Numbered from the stretch's first letter, positions 27,448-37,576 are shown. The stretch is 64,000 nucleotides of DNA from Bordetella sp. FB-8 (GCF_000382185.1 NZ_KB907784.1:372001-436000); one strand, 5' to 3'. Numbers and translations: made by a program. Notes: a model not told the origin generated them from the sequence alone.

Positions 27448-29259
27448 ATGCCTGACTCGCCAGCTCTCTCCGTCCTGCGGCGCGTCTTCGGTTACGAATC
27501 TTTCCGCGGTGAACAGCAGGCCATCGTCGATCATGTGACCGGCGGCGGCGATGCCCTGGTCCTCATGCCCACGGGCGGCGGCAAGTCCCTCTGCTACCAG
27601 ATCCCGGCGCTGGTGCGCGAAGGCACAGGCGTGGTGGTGTCGCCGCTCATCGCGCTGATGCAGGATCAGGTCGACGCGCTGACCGAACTGGGCGTGCGGG
27701 CGGCTTTTCTCAATTCCACGCAGGACTGGCAGCAGGCAAAGGACGTCGAGCGGGCATTCCTGGCAGGCGAGCTGGACCTGCTCTACGTGGCGCCCGAGCG
27801 GCTGATGACCGACCGCTGCCTGCAACTGCTGGAACGCGGCCGGATCGCGCTCTTTGCCATCGACGAAGCGCATTGCGTGTCGCAGTGGGGGCACGATTTC
27901 CGGCCCGAGTACCTGCAGCTGTCCATGCTGCACGAACGCTGGCCTCAGGTGCCGCGCATCGCCCTGACCGCCACGGCGACAGCCCTGACGCGCGCGGAGA
28001 TCGCGCAGCGGCTGGCGCTGGATGCGGCCCGGCATTTCGTGGCCAGCTTCGACCGGCCCAATATCCGCTATCGCATCGTCGAGAAGAACGACGTGCGCCG
28101 GCAGCTGCTGGACTTGATCCGCGGCGAGCATCCGGGCGATTCGGGCGTGGTGTACGGCCTGTCGCGCAACCGGGTGCAAGAGACCGCGGATTTCCTGTGC
28201 GAGCACGGCATCGACGCTCTGCCTTATCACGCGGGGCTGAGCGCCTCGGTGCGCGCGGCCAACCAGTCGCGCTTTCTGCGCGAAGACGGCGTGGTGATGG
28301 TGGCCACCATCGCCTTCGGAATGGGCATCGACAAGCCGGACGTGCGCTTCGTGGCGCATATCGACCTGCCCAAATCGGTGGAAGGCTATTACCAGGAAAC
28401 CGGTCGAGCCGGCCGCGATGGCCAACCGGCCTCGGCCTGGCTGGCCTATGGCCTGCAGGACGTGGTCCAGCAGCGCCGCATGATCGACGAATCGCCGGGC
28501 GACGACGTGTTTCGCCGCCGCCTGGGGCAGAACCTGGACGCCATGCTGGGCTTGTGCGAGACGGTGGAATGCCGCCGTGTGCGCCTTCTGGCCTATTTCG
28601 GCCAGACGATCACGGCCTGCGGCAACTGCGATGTGTGCCTGACTCCGCCGGAGTCCTGGGACGGCACGGTGGCGGCGCAGAAGGCCCTGTCGGCGGTGTA
28701 CCGCCTGCAGCAACGCGGACAGCGCTACGGCGCGGGGCATTTGATCGACATCCTGCGCGGCAAGAGCACCGACCGCACGCGGCAGCACGACCACGAATCG
28801 CTGAGCGTGTTCGGCGTGGGACAGGACATTTCCGAGCAGACCTGGCGCGGCGTGCTGCGCCAGTTGCTGGCGCAAGACCTCCTGATGGTCGACGGCGAGG
28901 GCTACGGCACCTTCGCCCTGACCGAAGCCAGCCGGGCCGTGCTCAAGGGCGAACGCAAGATCATGCTGCGCCGCGACCTGGAAAAGAGGGAAAAAACACC
29001 GCGCGGGGGCGCGCGCGGCAAGGCCCCGGCGGTGGACCTGCCGGCCGAAGCGCTGCCCTTGTTCGAAACCCTGCGCGCCTGGCGCGGCGAAGTAGCCAAG
29101 AGCCACGGCGTACCGGCCTATGTGATCTTCCACGACGCCACGCTGCGCGAGATCGCCATGGCGCGGCCGGCAACGCTGGACGAACTGGGGCACATCAGCG
29201 GCGTGGGCGCGCGCAAACTCGAAGCCTACGGCGCGGACATCCTCGGTCAGGTGCGCTGA
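27448..29259 (+). CDS. recQ: ATP-dependent DNA helicase RecQ
   Basis: A 603-residue helicase with Walker A MPTGGGKSLCYQ, the DEAH box AIDEAHCVSQWGHDF, motif VI QETGRAGRDG, four zinc cysteines (VECRR, then TACGNCDVC), a winged helix and a C-terminal HRDC domain (LDELGHISGVGARKLEAYG). It unwinds recombination intermediates with 3'-5' polarity. I start at ATG 27448 (MPDSPAL); the longer frame from 27361 is Cys/Arg-rich and unlikely. It converges on cydB with 15 bases between stops. Confidence 0.95.
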   Translation: MPDSPALSVLRRVFGYESFRGEQQAIVDHVTGGGDALVLMPTGGGKSLCYQIPALVREGTGVVVSPLIALMQDQVDALTELGVRAAFLNSTQDWQQAKDVERAFLAGELDLLYVAPERLMTDRCLQLLERGRIALFAIDEAHCVSQWGHDFRPEYLQLSMLHERWPQVPRIALTATATALTRAEIAQRLALDAARHFVASFDRPNIRYRIVEKNDVRRQLLDLIRGEHPGDSGVVYGLSRNRVQETADFLCEHGIDALPYHAGLSASVRAANQSRFLREDGVVMVATIAFGMGIDKPDVRFVAHIDLPKSVEGYYQETGRAGRDGQPASAWLAYGLQDVVQQRRMIDESPGDDVFRRRLGQNLDAMLGLCETVECRRVRLLAYFGQTITACGNCDVCLTPPESWDGTVAAQKALSAVYRLQQRGQRYGAGHLIDILRGKSTDRTRQHDHESLSVFGVGQDISEQTWRGVLRQLLAQDLLMVDGEGYGTFALTEASRAVLKGERKIMLRRDLEKREKTPRGGARGKAPAVDLPAEALPLFETLRAWRGEVAKSHGVPAYVIFHDATLREIAMARPATLDELGHISGVGARKLEAYGADILGQVR

Positions 29260-29274
29260 CAGACACGCAGGGCG

Positions 29275-30303
29275 TCAGCCTCGCGCCTTGCCGAACACCG
29301 TGCGGTAGGTCAACACATTGAACACCAGCACCACCGGCACGCCGACGATCGCGCCGGCCAGGGTCATGCGCATCGAGGCCACCGAGCCCGCGCTGTCCCA
29401 AAGAGTCATGTCGTCCAGCACCAGGTAGGGAAAGAAGCTGTAGGCCAATCCGGCCAGCATCAACAGATAGAGCGCCACGCACAGGGTGAAAGGCAGCCAG
29501 CTGCGCTGCTGGTCGGGCTTGGATGCCAGTCGGGCCAGTGCGATTTCCATGCCGACGAAACACATCAGCATCACGGCCCACATCGTGGCTGCGAAACCCA
29601 AGTGCTGCACGTCGCTCCATTTGGCGAACACGCCCGAGTTGACCAGGCCCAGCGTCACGGCGATTGCCACCATGCCCACCGCCGTCCAGCGCACGGTATG
29701 GCGCGCCCAGACGATCGCGCGGCGCTGCAGCTCGCCCTCGACCCGCATCACCAGCCAGCAGGCGCCCAGCAGCGCATAAGCCGCCACGGCGCACACACCC
29801 ACGAATAACGAAAAACCCAGGTAGCCCGCGTCCGCCTGGTAGCTGGTGACGATTCGACCCAAGGCCGCCCCCTGCCCCAGCGCCGCCAGCAGCGACCCCA
29901 ACCAAAAGCCCAGTATCCAGCGCGGCTTGCGCTCGGTGCTGGCACGCAGGCGGAACTCGAAAGCCACGCTGCGCAGCATCATGCCCAGGGTCATGCAGGC
30001 CAGGGGACCATAAAGATTGCCCAGCACGGGTCCCCAGGCAAAAGGGAAAGCCGCGCAGAACAGGCCCACGCCCAGCAACGGCCAGAATTCATTGGCATCG
30101 CGCCAGGCACTGAGCATGGACAGCATCTGCGGCCGCAATTCCGCCGGCGCCAGCTGCAGCAGCAGCCCCACGCCGATGTCAAAGCCATCGAACACCAGGG
30201 CTGCCGCGATCAGCAGCAGCAAAATGACCATGAAGACCAGGGGCATCCAGAAGGCCGGATCACTGATCGCGAGTCCCTGCGAAGCGGCCAGTTCGGCGAT
30301 CAT
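29275..30303 (-). CDS. Cytochrome bd-like oxidase subunit II (divergent)
   Basis: A 342-residue, nine-helix membrane protein of the CydB/CioB family. The conserved features are VFDGFDIGVGLLL in TM1, WRDANEFWPLLG (standard CydB: WDGNETW), and LRSVAFEFRLRAS. The Trp-Asp-Gly-Asn block is altered (WRDANEFW), so it is a divergent member. It starts at ATG 30303, overlapping the subunit I stop (ATGA), so the two are cotranscribed. In a standard complex CydB pairs with CydA in the inner membrane and contacts quinol; here the partner lacks heme ligands (see next entry), so electron transfer to oxygen is doubtful. Confidence 0.8.
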   Translation of the reverse strand: MIAELAASQGLAISDPAFWMPLVFMVILLLLIAAALVFDGFDIGVGLLLQLAPAELRPQMLSMLSAWRDANEFWPLLGVGLFCAAFPFAWGPVLGNLYGPLACMTLGMMLRSVAFEFRLRASTERKPRWILGFWLGSLLAALGQGAALGRIVTSYQADAGYLGFSLFVGVCAVAAYALLGACWLVMRVEGELQRRAIVWARHTVRWTAVGMVAIAVTLGLVNSGVFAKWSDVQHLGFAATMWAVMLMCFVGMEIALARLASKPDQQRSWLPFTLCVALYLLMLAGLAYSFFPYLVLDDMTLWDSAGSVASMRMTLAGAIVGVPVVLVFNVLTYRTVFGKARG

Positions 30304-31640
30304 GCGGGGGCTCCCGTCGTCTTGCGCACCGGCACCACGCCGTAGCGCACCGCGTGCAACAGCATGCCCACGAAGGCCGAGATCAGCACCCCGTACAACG
30401 CACCATAGCCCGCGATACCGAGCAGCAAGATACCCGAAGCCGTCGGACTGAACACGTCGCTCAGGTTGATGCTGCGGTTGACCGCGAAGGGCAGCAGTCC
30501 CACCAGCGACACGCACCAACCCAGAACCACCAGCGCAGCGCCTGAGAAACTCATGCCCACCAGCATCTTGCGCCAGCGCGCTCCCAGCACCGACAAGTCC
30601 ATGTGCCGCCTCAGGGTGCGAATCAAGGTCAGCACCGACGCCAGGCCCATCAACGTGGCCAGCAGCACCGAGGCGCGCAGCAGCCAGAACGACAGGGCAA
30701 CCGGCGGACGCGGGCCGGTGAACTTGTCCAGCCCGAGATAGCCCTTGCTGTCGCGTCCCAGCCAGCGCCCGCCTGCGCCGTGGATGGCCAGCAGAACGCG
30801 GTTGGTCTGGGTGCGCGCGTCGGGCCAGCCCAACAGGATCAGTTCGGGTTCGTCGCCGCTGTGCCAATAACCCGCCAAAGCAGCGGCCTTGACCGGCTGA
30901 TAGCGGCTGATGACATCGCCCATGCCCGAGGCCGCCAGGGCCTGCAGCAGGGAGGCCAGCACCGCAACGATCAAGGCTGTCTTGAAAGCGCAGCGCTCGC
31001 CGTCGCCGGGCGGGCGGCGCAGGGCCTGCAGCGCGGCAACGCCCATGATCATGAAGGCCGCGGCCAGCGCCGCGCCCAGCACGATCAGCAGCAGGGTCCA
31101 GCCGAAAGAAGGATTGAAGATCACCTGCAGCCAGTCATAGACCTGGTAGCGCCCGTCCACCATGGCGACGCCGTCGGGAGTCTGCATCCAGGAATGCACC
31201 GCCGCCAGCCAGGCCACGGCCAGGAACAGGCCCAGGGCCACCATGAAGACGGATAAGGTATGGACGGTGTCGGATACCCGCCGCTGGCCGAACAACATCA
31301 CGCCCAGGAAGCAAGACTTCAGCACGAACACCGACAGCACGGCATAGCCCAGCAGCGGTCCGGCCACATTGCCGATCTTGTCCATGAGGCCGCCCCAGAG
31401 GCTGCCGAGCTGGGCCAGTACCGGCAGGCAGCCGGCCAGGGCCAGGACAAAGCACAGGGCGAAGATGCGCACCCAGAACCGGTAGGCCGCCGTCCAGCCA
31501 GCGTCGCCGGTCAGCCGGGCACGCAGCTTGAAAAACAGCAGCATCCATGAAAGCGCCAAGGCCAGAGCCATGAACAGCGCCAGAAAACTGAAGCTGGCCA
31601 GAAATTGGATCTCGGCCAGCAGGAGCGGGGTCATATCCAT
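30300..31640 (-). CDS. Cytochrome bd-like subunit I lacking heme ligands
   Basis: A 446-residue, nine-helix protein clearly homologous to CydA/CioA over IGNVAGPLLGY, LGVMLFGQRRV, HSWMQTPDG and YDWLQVIFNPSF. However, positions aligned to the E. coli heme ligands are changed: H19 is L20, H186 is L185 and M393 is S324. The proton-channel/heme glutamates E99 and E107 are A100 and K108. The Q-loop Lys is retained (K251), but its following Glu is Ala, and the C-terminal GRQPW block is absent. The fold is kept but the redox centre seems lost. It is the first gene of a two-gene operon with subunit II and divergent from glnS. Confidence 0.8.
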   Translation of the reverse strand: MDMTPLLLAEIQFLASFSFLALFMALALALSWMLLFFKLRARLTGDAGWTAAYRFWVRIFALCFVLALAGCLPVLAQLGSLWGGLMDKIGNVAGPLLGYAVLSVFVLKSCFLGVMLFGQRRVSDTVHTLSVFMVALGLFLAVAWLAAVHSWMQTPDGVAMVDGRYQVYDWLQVIFNPSFGWTLLLIVLGAALAAAFMIMGVAALQALRRPPGDGERCAFKTALIVAVLASLLQALAASGMGDVISRYQPVKAAALAGYWHSGDEPELILLGWPDARTQTNRVLLAIHGAGGRWLGRDSKGYLGLDKFTGPRPPVALSFWLLRASVLLATLMGLASVLTLIRTLRRHMDLSVLGARWRKMLVGMSFSGAALVVLGWCVSLVGLLPFAVNRSINLSDVFSPTASGILLLGIAGYGALYGVLISAFVGMLLHAVRYGVVPVRKTTGAPA

Positions 31641-31772
31641 GATGGGCGCTAGTGTAGAGCCTGTTATGCAACGCGGATGACCGGGCCGCGCGCGGCCCGC
31701 AACGGTCTCGGGCCGCTCTCGGCGCGCGGACGTGGCAAAATTGACTCTTTGTTGCCGTTTTTCACCGAAAGC

Positions 31773-33581
31773 ATGACCACTCCTGGCAAACTCAGCGACG
31801 CAAAACCGACGCCCGACGTATCCGGCAACGTAGCTGTCAACTACGCGGCCAGCAACTTCCTGCGCCCCATCATCGAGGCCGACCTGGCGGCCGGCCGCTA
31901 TCAGGGCAAGCGCTGGTCCGGCCACCCCGGCCCGGCCACCTCGCAAAACCAGGGCCAGCCCGACCCGGCCAGGATCCGCACCCGCTTCCCGCCCGAGCCC
32001 AACGGCTATCTGCACCTGGGCCACGCCAAGAGCATCTGCGTGAATTTCGGACTGGCCGGCGAGTTCGGCGGCGTCTGCCACCTGCGCTTTGACGACACCA
32101 ACCCCGAGAAGGAAGACCAGGAGTACGTCGACGCCATCGCCGAGGCCGTGCATTGGCTGGGCTTTGACTGGAAGGCCGATGGCAACGACAACCGGTACTA
32201 CGCCAGCGACTACTTCGACTGGATGTACGAATTCGCTGAAGCGCTGATCCAGGCCGGGCATGCCTATGTGGACGCGCAGACCCCCGACCAGATCCGCGCC
32301 AACCGCGGCACCCTGACCGAGCCGGGCGTGAACTCGCCCTGGCGCGAGCGCCCCGCCGCCGAGTCGTTGGCCCTGCTGCGCGAGATGCGCGACGGCCAGC
32401 ACCCGGACGGCAGCCTGGTGCTGCGCGCCAAGATCGACATGGCCTCGCCCAACATCAACCTGCGCGACCCGGTCATCTACCGCGTGCGCCACGCCCATCA
32501 TCATCGCACCGGCGACGCGTGGTGCATCTATCCCATGTACACCTACGCGCATCCCATCGAGGACGCGCTCGAAGGCATCACGCACAGCATCTGCACGCTG
32601 GAATTCGAAGACCAGCGCCCTTTCTACGATTGGCTGCTGGCCCGCCTGGCCGAACTGGGCAAGCTGAACCGGCCGCTGCCGCGCCAGTACGAATTCGCCC
32701 GGCTGAACGTGACCTACGTGGTCACCAGCAAACGCAAGCTGCTGCAACTGGTCAGGGAAGGCCATGTCGACGGCTGGGACGACCCTCGCATGCCCACCCT
32801 TTTCGGCCTGCGCCGGCGCGGCTACACGCCCTCGGCCATACGCCTGTTCTGCGACCGCACGGCCGTGTCCAAGTCCGATTCGCGCATCGAATACAGCCTG
32901 CTGGAGCAGGCCGTGCGCGACGACCTCGACCCTGTCGCGGCGCGCTCGGTCGCCGTGCTGGATCCGATCAAGCTGGTCATCACCAACTACCCAGAAGGCC
33001 AGTCGGAGATGTGCCAGGCCCCATGCAACCCGCATGCGCCCGAGGCCGGCAACCGCGAATTCCCCCTGACGCGCGAACTCTGGATCGAACGCGACGATTT
33101 CCGCGAGGAAGCGCCCAAGAAGTACTTCCGGCTCTTTCCCGGCAACCTGGTGCGCCTGAAGTACGGCTATGTGATCAAATGCACCGGCTGCACCAAAGAT
33201 GCCGCGGGCAATGTCGTCGCGGTGCAGGCCGAATACTTGCCCGAGACCCGCAGCGGCACCCCCGGCGCCGATAGCGTCAAGGTCAAGGGCAACATCACCT
33301 GGGTCAGCGCGGCGCATGCCGTGCCGGCCATCGTGCATCTGTACGATCGCCTCTTCGCCGATCCGATGCCCGATGCCGGCGACAAGGATTTTCTCGCCTG
33401 CCTGAACCCCAACTCGCGCCAGACTGTGCGCGCCTGGCTGGAGCCCGGCACGGTGGCCGCCCCCGGTGCCACCTGGCAGTTCGAGCGCCTGGGCTACTTC
33501 ACGGCCGACCGCATTACCTCCACACCAGAAGCGCCCGTGCTCAACCGCATCGTCACGCTGCGCGATTCGTGGGGGGTTTGA
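31773..33581 (+). CDS. glnS: Glutaminyl-tRNA synthetase
   Basis: A 602-residue class I synthetase. The HIGH motif appears as [12 protein letters not shown], and the KMSKS loop as AVSKSDSR. The N-terminal extension of about 70 residues and the C-terminal anticodon-binding beta-barrels are present. It charges tRNA-Gln in the cytoplasm. I start at ATG 31773 (MTTPGKL); the frame is open to 31677 but that part lacks a start signal. Its stop overlaps the minC start (TGATG), so the min genes are probably read from its transcript. Confidence 0.95.
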   Translation: MTTPGKLSDAKPTPDVSGNVAVNYAASNFLRPIIEADLAAGRYQGKRWSGHPGPATSQNQGQPDPARIRTRFPPEPNGYLHLGHAKSICVNFGLAGEFGGVCHLRFDDTNPEKEDQEYVDAIAEAVHWLGFDWKADGNDNRYYASDYFDWMYEFAEALIQAGHAYVDAQTPDQIRANRGTLTEPGVNSPWRERPAAESLALLREMRDGQHPDGSLVLRAKIDMASPNINLRDPVIYRVRHAHHHRTGDAWCIYPMYTYAHPIEDALEGITHSICTLEFEDQRPFYDWLLARLAELGKLNRPLPRQYEFARLNVTYVVTSKRKLLQLVREGHVDGWDDPRMPTLFGLRRRGYTPSAIRLFCDRTAVSKSDSRIEYSLLEQAVRDDLDPVAARSVAVLDPIKLVITNYPEGQSEMCQAPCNPHAPEAGNREFPLTRELWIERDDFREEAPKKYFRLFPGNLVRLKYGYVIKCTGCTKDAAGNVVAVQAEYLPETRSGTPGADSVKVKGNITWVSAAHAVPAIVHLYDRLFADPMPDAGDKDFLACLNPNSRQTVRAWLEPGTVAAPGATWQFERLGYFTADRITSTPEAPVLNRIVTLRDSWGV

Positions 33582-34330
33582 TGGGCGACGAATTTGCCTT
33601 GGATTTCAAAAGCGCCACGCTCTACACCGTGCGCCTGATGCTGCACAGCGCCGACCCCGCGCGCATCGAGGCGGCGCTGACGCAACGCATGAAGGATGCC
33701 GGCGGATTCTTCGAGAACGAACCCGTCGTCGTCGACGCCAGCCGCATCGAGGACGGCATGGTGGACTGGCCACGCCTGCTGGCCGCCTTGCAGGACCACA
33801 AGCTGCCCGTCATCGGTGTCGTGGCCGAATCAGGCAATCTGCAGGCCGCTCGCGCGGCGGGCCTGGTGCCGGTAGACCTGTCCACCACGGCGCCACGTGC
33901 GGCGATCGCGCAACCGGCCCCGGCCGAGCCTGCCCAAGCGCAACAGCCGCCCGCCGCCGCGCAGGAACTCTCCGCCGAGGCGCCCGCGCCCGCCACCGCG
34001 GCCATGATCGTCAACCGCCCCCTGCGCTCGGGCCAGCGCATCTACGCACGCAACACCGACCTGGTGGTGATAGGCATGGTGAGCCAGGGCGCCGAGGTCA
34101 TCGCCGACGGCAATGTGCATGTGTACGGACCGCTGCGCGGCAAGGCCATGGCCGGCGCGCGCGGCGACACCTCGGCCCGCATCTTCACCACGCAGCTCGA
34201 TCCCGAACTGTTGGCGGTGGCCGGCGTCTACCGGGTGATCGAGGAAAAGCTCGACGCCCAGGTGCACGGCAAGCCGGCGCTGGTCTGGCTGCAAGGCGAA
34301 ACCCTGAAAATCGAAGCGCTGGGCGAATAG
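33581..34330 (+). CDS. minC: Septum-site determining protein MinC
   Basis: A 249-residue division inhibitor. The N-terminal domain ([13 protein letters not shown]) blocks FtsZ polymers. A linker rich in Ala, Pro and Gln (about 105-145) leads to the C-terminal beta-helix domain with [17 protein letters not shown] and [10 protein letters not shown], which binds MinD. It overlaps the glnS stop by one base. About 250 bases with a dispersed repeat separate it from minD, unlike the tighter spacing usual in other groups. Confidence 0.93.
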   Translation: MGDEFALDFKSATLYTVRLMLHSADPARIEAALTQRMKDAGGFFENEPVVVDASRIEDGMVDWPRLLAALQDHKLPVIGVVAESGNLQAARAAGLVPVDLSTTAPRAAIAQPAPAEPAQAQQPPAAAQELSAEAPAPATAAMIVNRPLRSGQRIYARNTDLVVIGMVSQGAEVIADGNVHVYGPLRGKAMAGARGDTSARIFTTQLDPELLAVAGVYRVIEEKLDAQVHGKPALVWLQGETLKIEALGE

Positions 34331-34411
34331 AAGAAAATACCCCCATACTGCGTCTTTCAGGCCTGCCGCCCGCCTCGCGAACCGCGCGCCGCCCGGACTT
34401 GGCCAGGCACA

Positions 34412-34452
34412 GCCCCCCTAAGGGGCGCTTCGGGTTTGGACGGCCCGGCGGC
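34412..34452. repeat. Dispersed GC-rich repeat, intergenic copy
   Basis: Between minC and minD, a C-run/G-run hairpin word (GCCCCCCTAAGGGG) is followed by CGCTTCGGG and closes with CGGCCCGGCGGC. The same order of blocks appears at 54495-54541 and 61642-61687. This copy is in the expected non-coding setting. The family is recognisable by eye, but I have no name for it. Confidence 0.65.
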
Positions 34453-34582
34453 AAAGCGGGATGCACCCGTGAACAGAAGGTATGCCCGCCACACATTTGG
34501 AAAAAAGCCTGCGGTGCTTTTTGCTTTACCATAACTCGGTTTTTTCATCAGTGAATTTCATAATTAAAGGGACCCAACGGTC

Positions 34583-35398
34583 ATGACACGCATCGTGGTG
34601 GTGACTTCCGGCAAGGGCGGCGTGGGCAAGACCACGACCAGCGCCAGCTTCTCTTCCGGCTTGGCCATGCGCGGCCACAAGACCGCCGTGATCGATTTCG
34701 ACGTGGGCCTGCGCAACCTGGACCTCATCATGGGCTGCGAACGCCGCGTGGTGTACGACTTCGTCAACGTCATCCAGGGCGAGGCCTCGCTCAATCAGGC
34801 CCTCATCAAGGACAAGCAGCTCGAAAACCTCTTCGTGCTGCCCGCCTCGCAAACCCGCGACAAGGATGCGCTCACCCAGGAGGGCGTGGGCAAGGTCATG
34901 GACGACCTCAAGGAAATGGGCTTTGACTACATCGTCTGCGACTCGCCCGCCGGCATCGAGACGGGCGCGCTCATGGCCGCCTACTTCGCCGACGACGCGC
35001 TGGTGGTGACCAACCCCGAGGTTTCCTCGGTGCGCGACTCGGACCGCATCCTGGGCATCCTGGCCGCCAAGTCCAAGCGCGCCGTCGACGGCGTCGAGCC
35101 GGTCAAAGAATACCTGCTTCTCACCCGCTACAACCCCAAACGCGTCAGCGAAGGCGAAATGCTCTCGCTCACCGACATCGAGGACATCCTGCGCATCAAG
35201 CTCATCGGCGTGATCCCCGAGTCCGAGTCAGTGCTGCAGGCGTCCAATCAGGGCTTGCCCGCCATTCACCTGAAAGGCACCGACGTGGCCGAGGCCTACC
35301 AGGATGTGGTCGCGCGCTATCTGGGCGAGGAACGTTCCCTGCGCTTTACCGACTACAACAAGCCGGGACTGCTCAAGCGCTTTTTCGGGGGGAAATGA
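34583..35398 (+). CDS. minD: Septum-site determining ATPase MinD
   Basis: A 271-residue ParA-type ATPase with the deviant Walker A GKGGVGKTT (K11 and K16) near the N-terminus, VIDFDVGLRNLD, and the C-terminal amphipathic membrane-targeting sequence KPGLLKRFFGGK. It oscillates with MinE between the poles and recruits MinC. A weak AT-rich promoter region (34500-34580) precedes it, so minDE may have its own promoter. minE follows after 3 bases. Confidence 0.96.
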   Translation: MTRIVVVTSGKGGVGKTTTSASFSSGLAMRGHKTAVIDFDVGLRNLDLIMGCERRVVYDFVNVIQGEASLNQALIKDKQLENLFVLPASQTRDKDALTQEGVGKVMDDLKEMGFDYIVCDSPAGIETGALMAAYFADDALVVTNPEVSSVRDSDRILGILAAKSKRAVDGVEPVKEYLLLTRYNPKRVSEGEMLSLTDIEDILRIKLIGVIPESESVLQASNQGLPAIHLKGTDVAEAYQDVVARYLGEERSLRFTDYNKPGLLKRFFGGK

Positions 35399-35401
35399 CC
35401 C

Positions 35402-35671
35402 ATGGCCTTTCTGTCTCTGTCCAGCCTGTTCGGCCAGAAGAAGAACACCGCGTCGGTCGCCAAGGAACGCCTGCAGATCATCCTGGCGCACGAGCGCTCG
35501 GCGGGCCAGAGCGCCGCGCCCGACTACCTGCCTCAGCTGCAGCAGGAGCTCATCGCGGTGATCTCCAAGTACGTCAAGATCAATCCCGAAGACATCAAGG
35601 TCAACGTCGAGCGGGAGGACAACCTCGAAGTGCTGGAAGTCAAGATCGAGATGCCGCAGGCCGGAGTCTGA
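35402..35671 (+). CDS. minE: Cell division topological specificity factor MinE
   Basis: An 89-residue protein. The N-terminal segment ([10 protein letters not shown]) binds the membrane, the anti-MinCD helix includes [13 protein letters not shown], and the C-terminal domain dimerises. It stimulates MinD ATPase to drive the oscillation that keeps division at midcell. It ends the glnS-minCDE block and converges on the LysR gene 10 bases on. Confidence 0.95.
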   Translation: MAFLSLSSLFGQKKNTASVAKERLQIILAHERSAGQSAAPDYLPQLQQELIAVISKYVKINPEDIKVNVEREDNLEVLEVKIEMPQAGV

Positions 35672-35680
35672 ACCCTGCCG

Positions 35681-36604
35681 TCAGAGCTGCCGCGCCCCCC
35701 GCGCGGCGGGCGGATAGGCTTGGCCGATCAGCTGCGACAGCCACTGCATGAACACGCGCAGCCGCAAGGGCGCGTGCCGCCGGTCCGCGTAAAGCAGTGT
35801 CACCGGCAGCGGCGCGGCCCGCCAGTGCGGCATCACTTCCCGCAGTGCCCTCGAAGCCAGATGATCCCGCAGGCCATAGGCCGGCGCCTGGATCATGCCC
35901 AGTCCGGCCAGACAGGCTGCCTGATAGGCATCCACCCCGTTGACCGTCAGCACACCGCCCATGGGCACGTGCGCATAGCGCTCGCCGTCGAAATACTGCC
36001 AGCCCGGGTCGCGCGCGCTCGGCGCCGCCGCGTACATGACCAGCCGATGCTGGCGCAGATCGTCCAGCGTGCGCGGCTCGCCGAATTTTTCGAGATAGCG
36101 CGCGCTGGCGCAGTTGACCTGCGGCAGCGCGCCCAAGGGCCGGGCGATCAGCGTCGACTCACGTACCGCACCGACCCGCAGCACGCAGTCGAAACCCTCG
36201 CGCAGCAGGTCCACGGATCGATCGGTGGTCGACAGATCCAACTCCAGGCCGGGATGCTGCTCGAAAAAAAACGGCAAATGAGGAATCACCAGCGCACAGG
36301 CCAGCGAATGCGGCATGTCCACCCGCAGCCGGCCGCTGACGGTCTTGTCCGTGGAAAACAGCGAGTCCAGTTCGCCGATGTCGGCCAGGATGTCCTTGCA
36401 GCGATCCAGGCACATGCGGCCTTCCTGTGTCAGCGCCACACGGCGCGTGGTGCGCGTGAACAGGCGCGCGCCCAGCCGGGCTTCCATCTGCTTGACGGCG
36501 TTGGACACCGAGGCCTTGGGCACGCCCAGGATGTCGGCCGCCTGCGTGAAACTGGCAGTTTCCGCGGCCTGGACAAAAAGCCGCATCGCATCGTAGTGAT
36601 TCAT
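35681..36604 (-). CDS. LysR-family transcriptional regulator
   Basis: A 307-residue regulator with the N-terminal winged HTH (AAETASFTQAADILGVPKAS, then AVKQMEARLGARLFTRTTR) and a periplasmic-binding-like effector domain of the CrgA/AaeR type. It is divergent from a short-chain dehydrogenase gene, with a 140-base AT-rich spacer containing a symmetric site (36635-36655). It probably activates that gene and represses itself. The effector is unknown. Confidence 0.92.
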   Translation of the reverse strand: MNHYDAMRLFVQAAETASFTQAADILGVPKASVSNAVKQMEARLGARLFTRTTRRVALTQEGRMCLDRCKDILADIGELDSLFSTDKTVSGRLRVDMPHSLACALVIPHLPFFFEQHPGLELDLSTTDRSVDLLREGFDCVLRVGAVRESTLIARPLGALPQVNCASARYLEKFGEPRTLDDLRQHRLVMYAAAPSARDPGWQYFDGERYAHVPMGGVLTVNGVDAYQAACLAGLGMIQAPAYGLRDHLASRALREVMPHWRAAPLPVTLLYADRRHAPLRLRVFMQWLSQLIGQAYPPAARGARQL

Positions 36605-36634
36605 GGTCGAGGTGGCGCGATAGGTTTATTGTTA

Positions 36635-36655
36635 TTTTTTCTTGAACAGAAAAAA
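36635..36655. promoter_or_regulatory. Inverted repeat, candidate LysR operator
   Basis: TTTTTTCT and AGAAAAAA form an 8-bp perfect inverted repeat around TGAAC in the LysR/SDR intergenic region. It contains a T-N11-A arrangement typical of LysR sites. It lies 30 bases before the LysR start and 90 before the SDR start. Confidence 0.45.
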
Positions 36656-36745
36656 CATTTTTACCTTATTTATCCATTCAAATCATCCAATTAAGATGCA
36701 CTCCACCGCCCCCGCTTCCAGGGCGCATCCCACCAGGAGTCATCC

Positions 36746-37504
36746 ATGTCCCGCAAGATCCTGCTCATCACCGGCGCCAGCCGCGGTCTGGGCAAAAGCA
36801 CTCTGCTGCATGCCGCCCGCCGCGGCATCGACGCCCTCTTCACCTACAACAGCAACCAGACCGAGGCCGACAAGGTCGTGGCCGAAGCCGCCGCCCTGGG
36901 TGCCCGTGCCGTGGCCTTGCAGCTCAATGTGGAAGAGGTCGGCTCATTGCCCGCCTTCGCCCGCCAGGTCAAGGAAACGCTGGCCCGCCACTGGCAGCGC
37001 GAAAATTTCGACTACCTGGTCAACAACGCCGGCACCGGCGTCAACGCCAGCGTGGCCGAGACCACCGAAGCGCAGTTCGATGCCATGCTGCGCCAGCACC
37101 TGAAGGGTCCGTTCTTCCTCGTCCAGGCACTGCTGCCGCTCATTGCCGACGGCGGGCGTATCGTCAATCTGTCCAGCGGCCTGACCCGCTTCTCGCTGCC
37201 AAGCTTTGCCGCCTATGCGTGCATGAAGGGCGGCGTGGAAGTGCTGACGCGCTATTTGGCCCAGGAACTGGGGCCGCGCGGCATCGCGGTCAATACCGTG
37301 GCCCCGGGGGCTATCGAGACCGACTTCGGCGGCGGCGCGGTGCGCGACAACACCCAGATGAATGCAGCCATCGCGCGGCAGACACCCCTGGGCCGCGTCG
37401 GCCTGCCGGACGACATCGGCGGCGCCATCTCGATGCTGCTGGCCGACGAAAACCGCTGGATCAACGCGCAGCGGATCGAGGTATCGGGCGGCATCCACTA
37501 CTGA
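36746..37504 (+). CDS. Short-chain dehydrogenase/reductase
   Basis: A 252-residue classical SDR: cofactor loop TGASRGLGKS at about 9-18, the NNAG motif, the catalytic Ser in VNLSSGLTRF, and YxxxK as YACMK. The ending SGGIHY fits 3-oxoacyl-reductase-like members. An Arg after the glycine loop rather than an acidic residue hints at NADPH. The substrate is unknown. It is divergent from the LysR gene and probably under its control. Confidence 0.88.
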   Translation: MSRKILLITGASRGLGKSTLLHAARRGIDALFTYNSNQTEADKVVAEAAALGARAVALQLNVEEVGSLPAFARQVKETLARHWQRENFDYLVNNAGTGVNASVAETTEAQFDAMLRQHLKGPFFLVQALLPLIADGGRIVNLSSGLTRFSLPSFAAYACMKGGVEVLTRYLAQELGPRGIAVNTVAPGAIETDFGGGAVRDNTQMNAAIARQTPLGRVGLPDDIGGAISMLLADENRWINAQRIEVSGGIHY

Positions 37505-37522
37505 TCCGCCTGCGCCCCCTGA

Positions 37523-37556
37523 AAGTAAAAACGCCCGAGACCTGAGCCTCGGGCGT
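37523..37556 (-). terminator. Rho-independent terminator for the lipoprotein gene
   Basis: On the minus strand a 9-bp stem (ACGCCCGAG paired with CTCGGGCGT, 8-base loop) is followed by TTTTTAC. It lies 20 bases after the stop of the lipoprotein gene. On the plus strand no T-run follows, so it serves mainly the minus-strand gene. Confidence 0.75.
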
Positions 37557-37576
37557 CGTGGCTTGGGTGCGACAGA

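Noticed and set aside
30300..33338. A 1012-codon minus-strand frame
   Set aside because: Only its last 446 codons are the CydA-like protein; the rest is the antisense of glnS with no family features.
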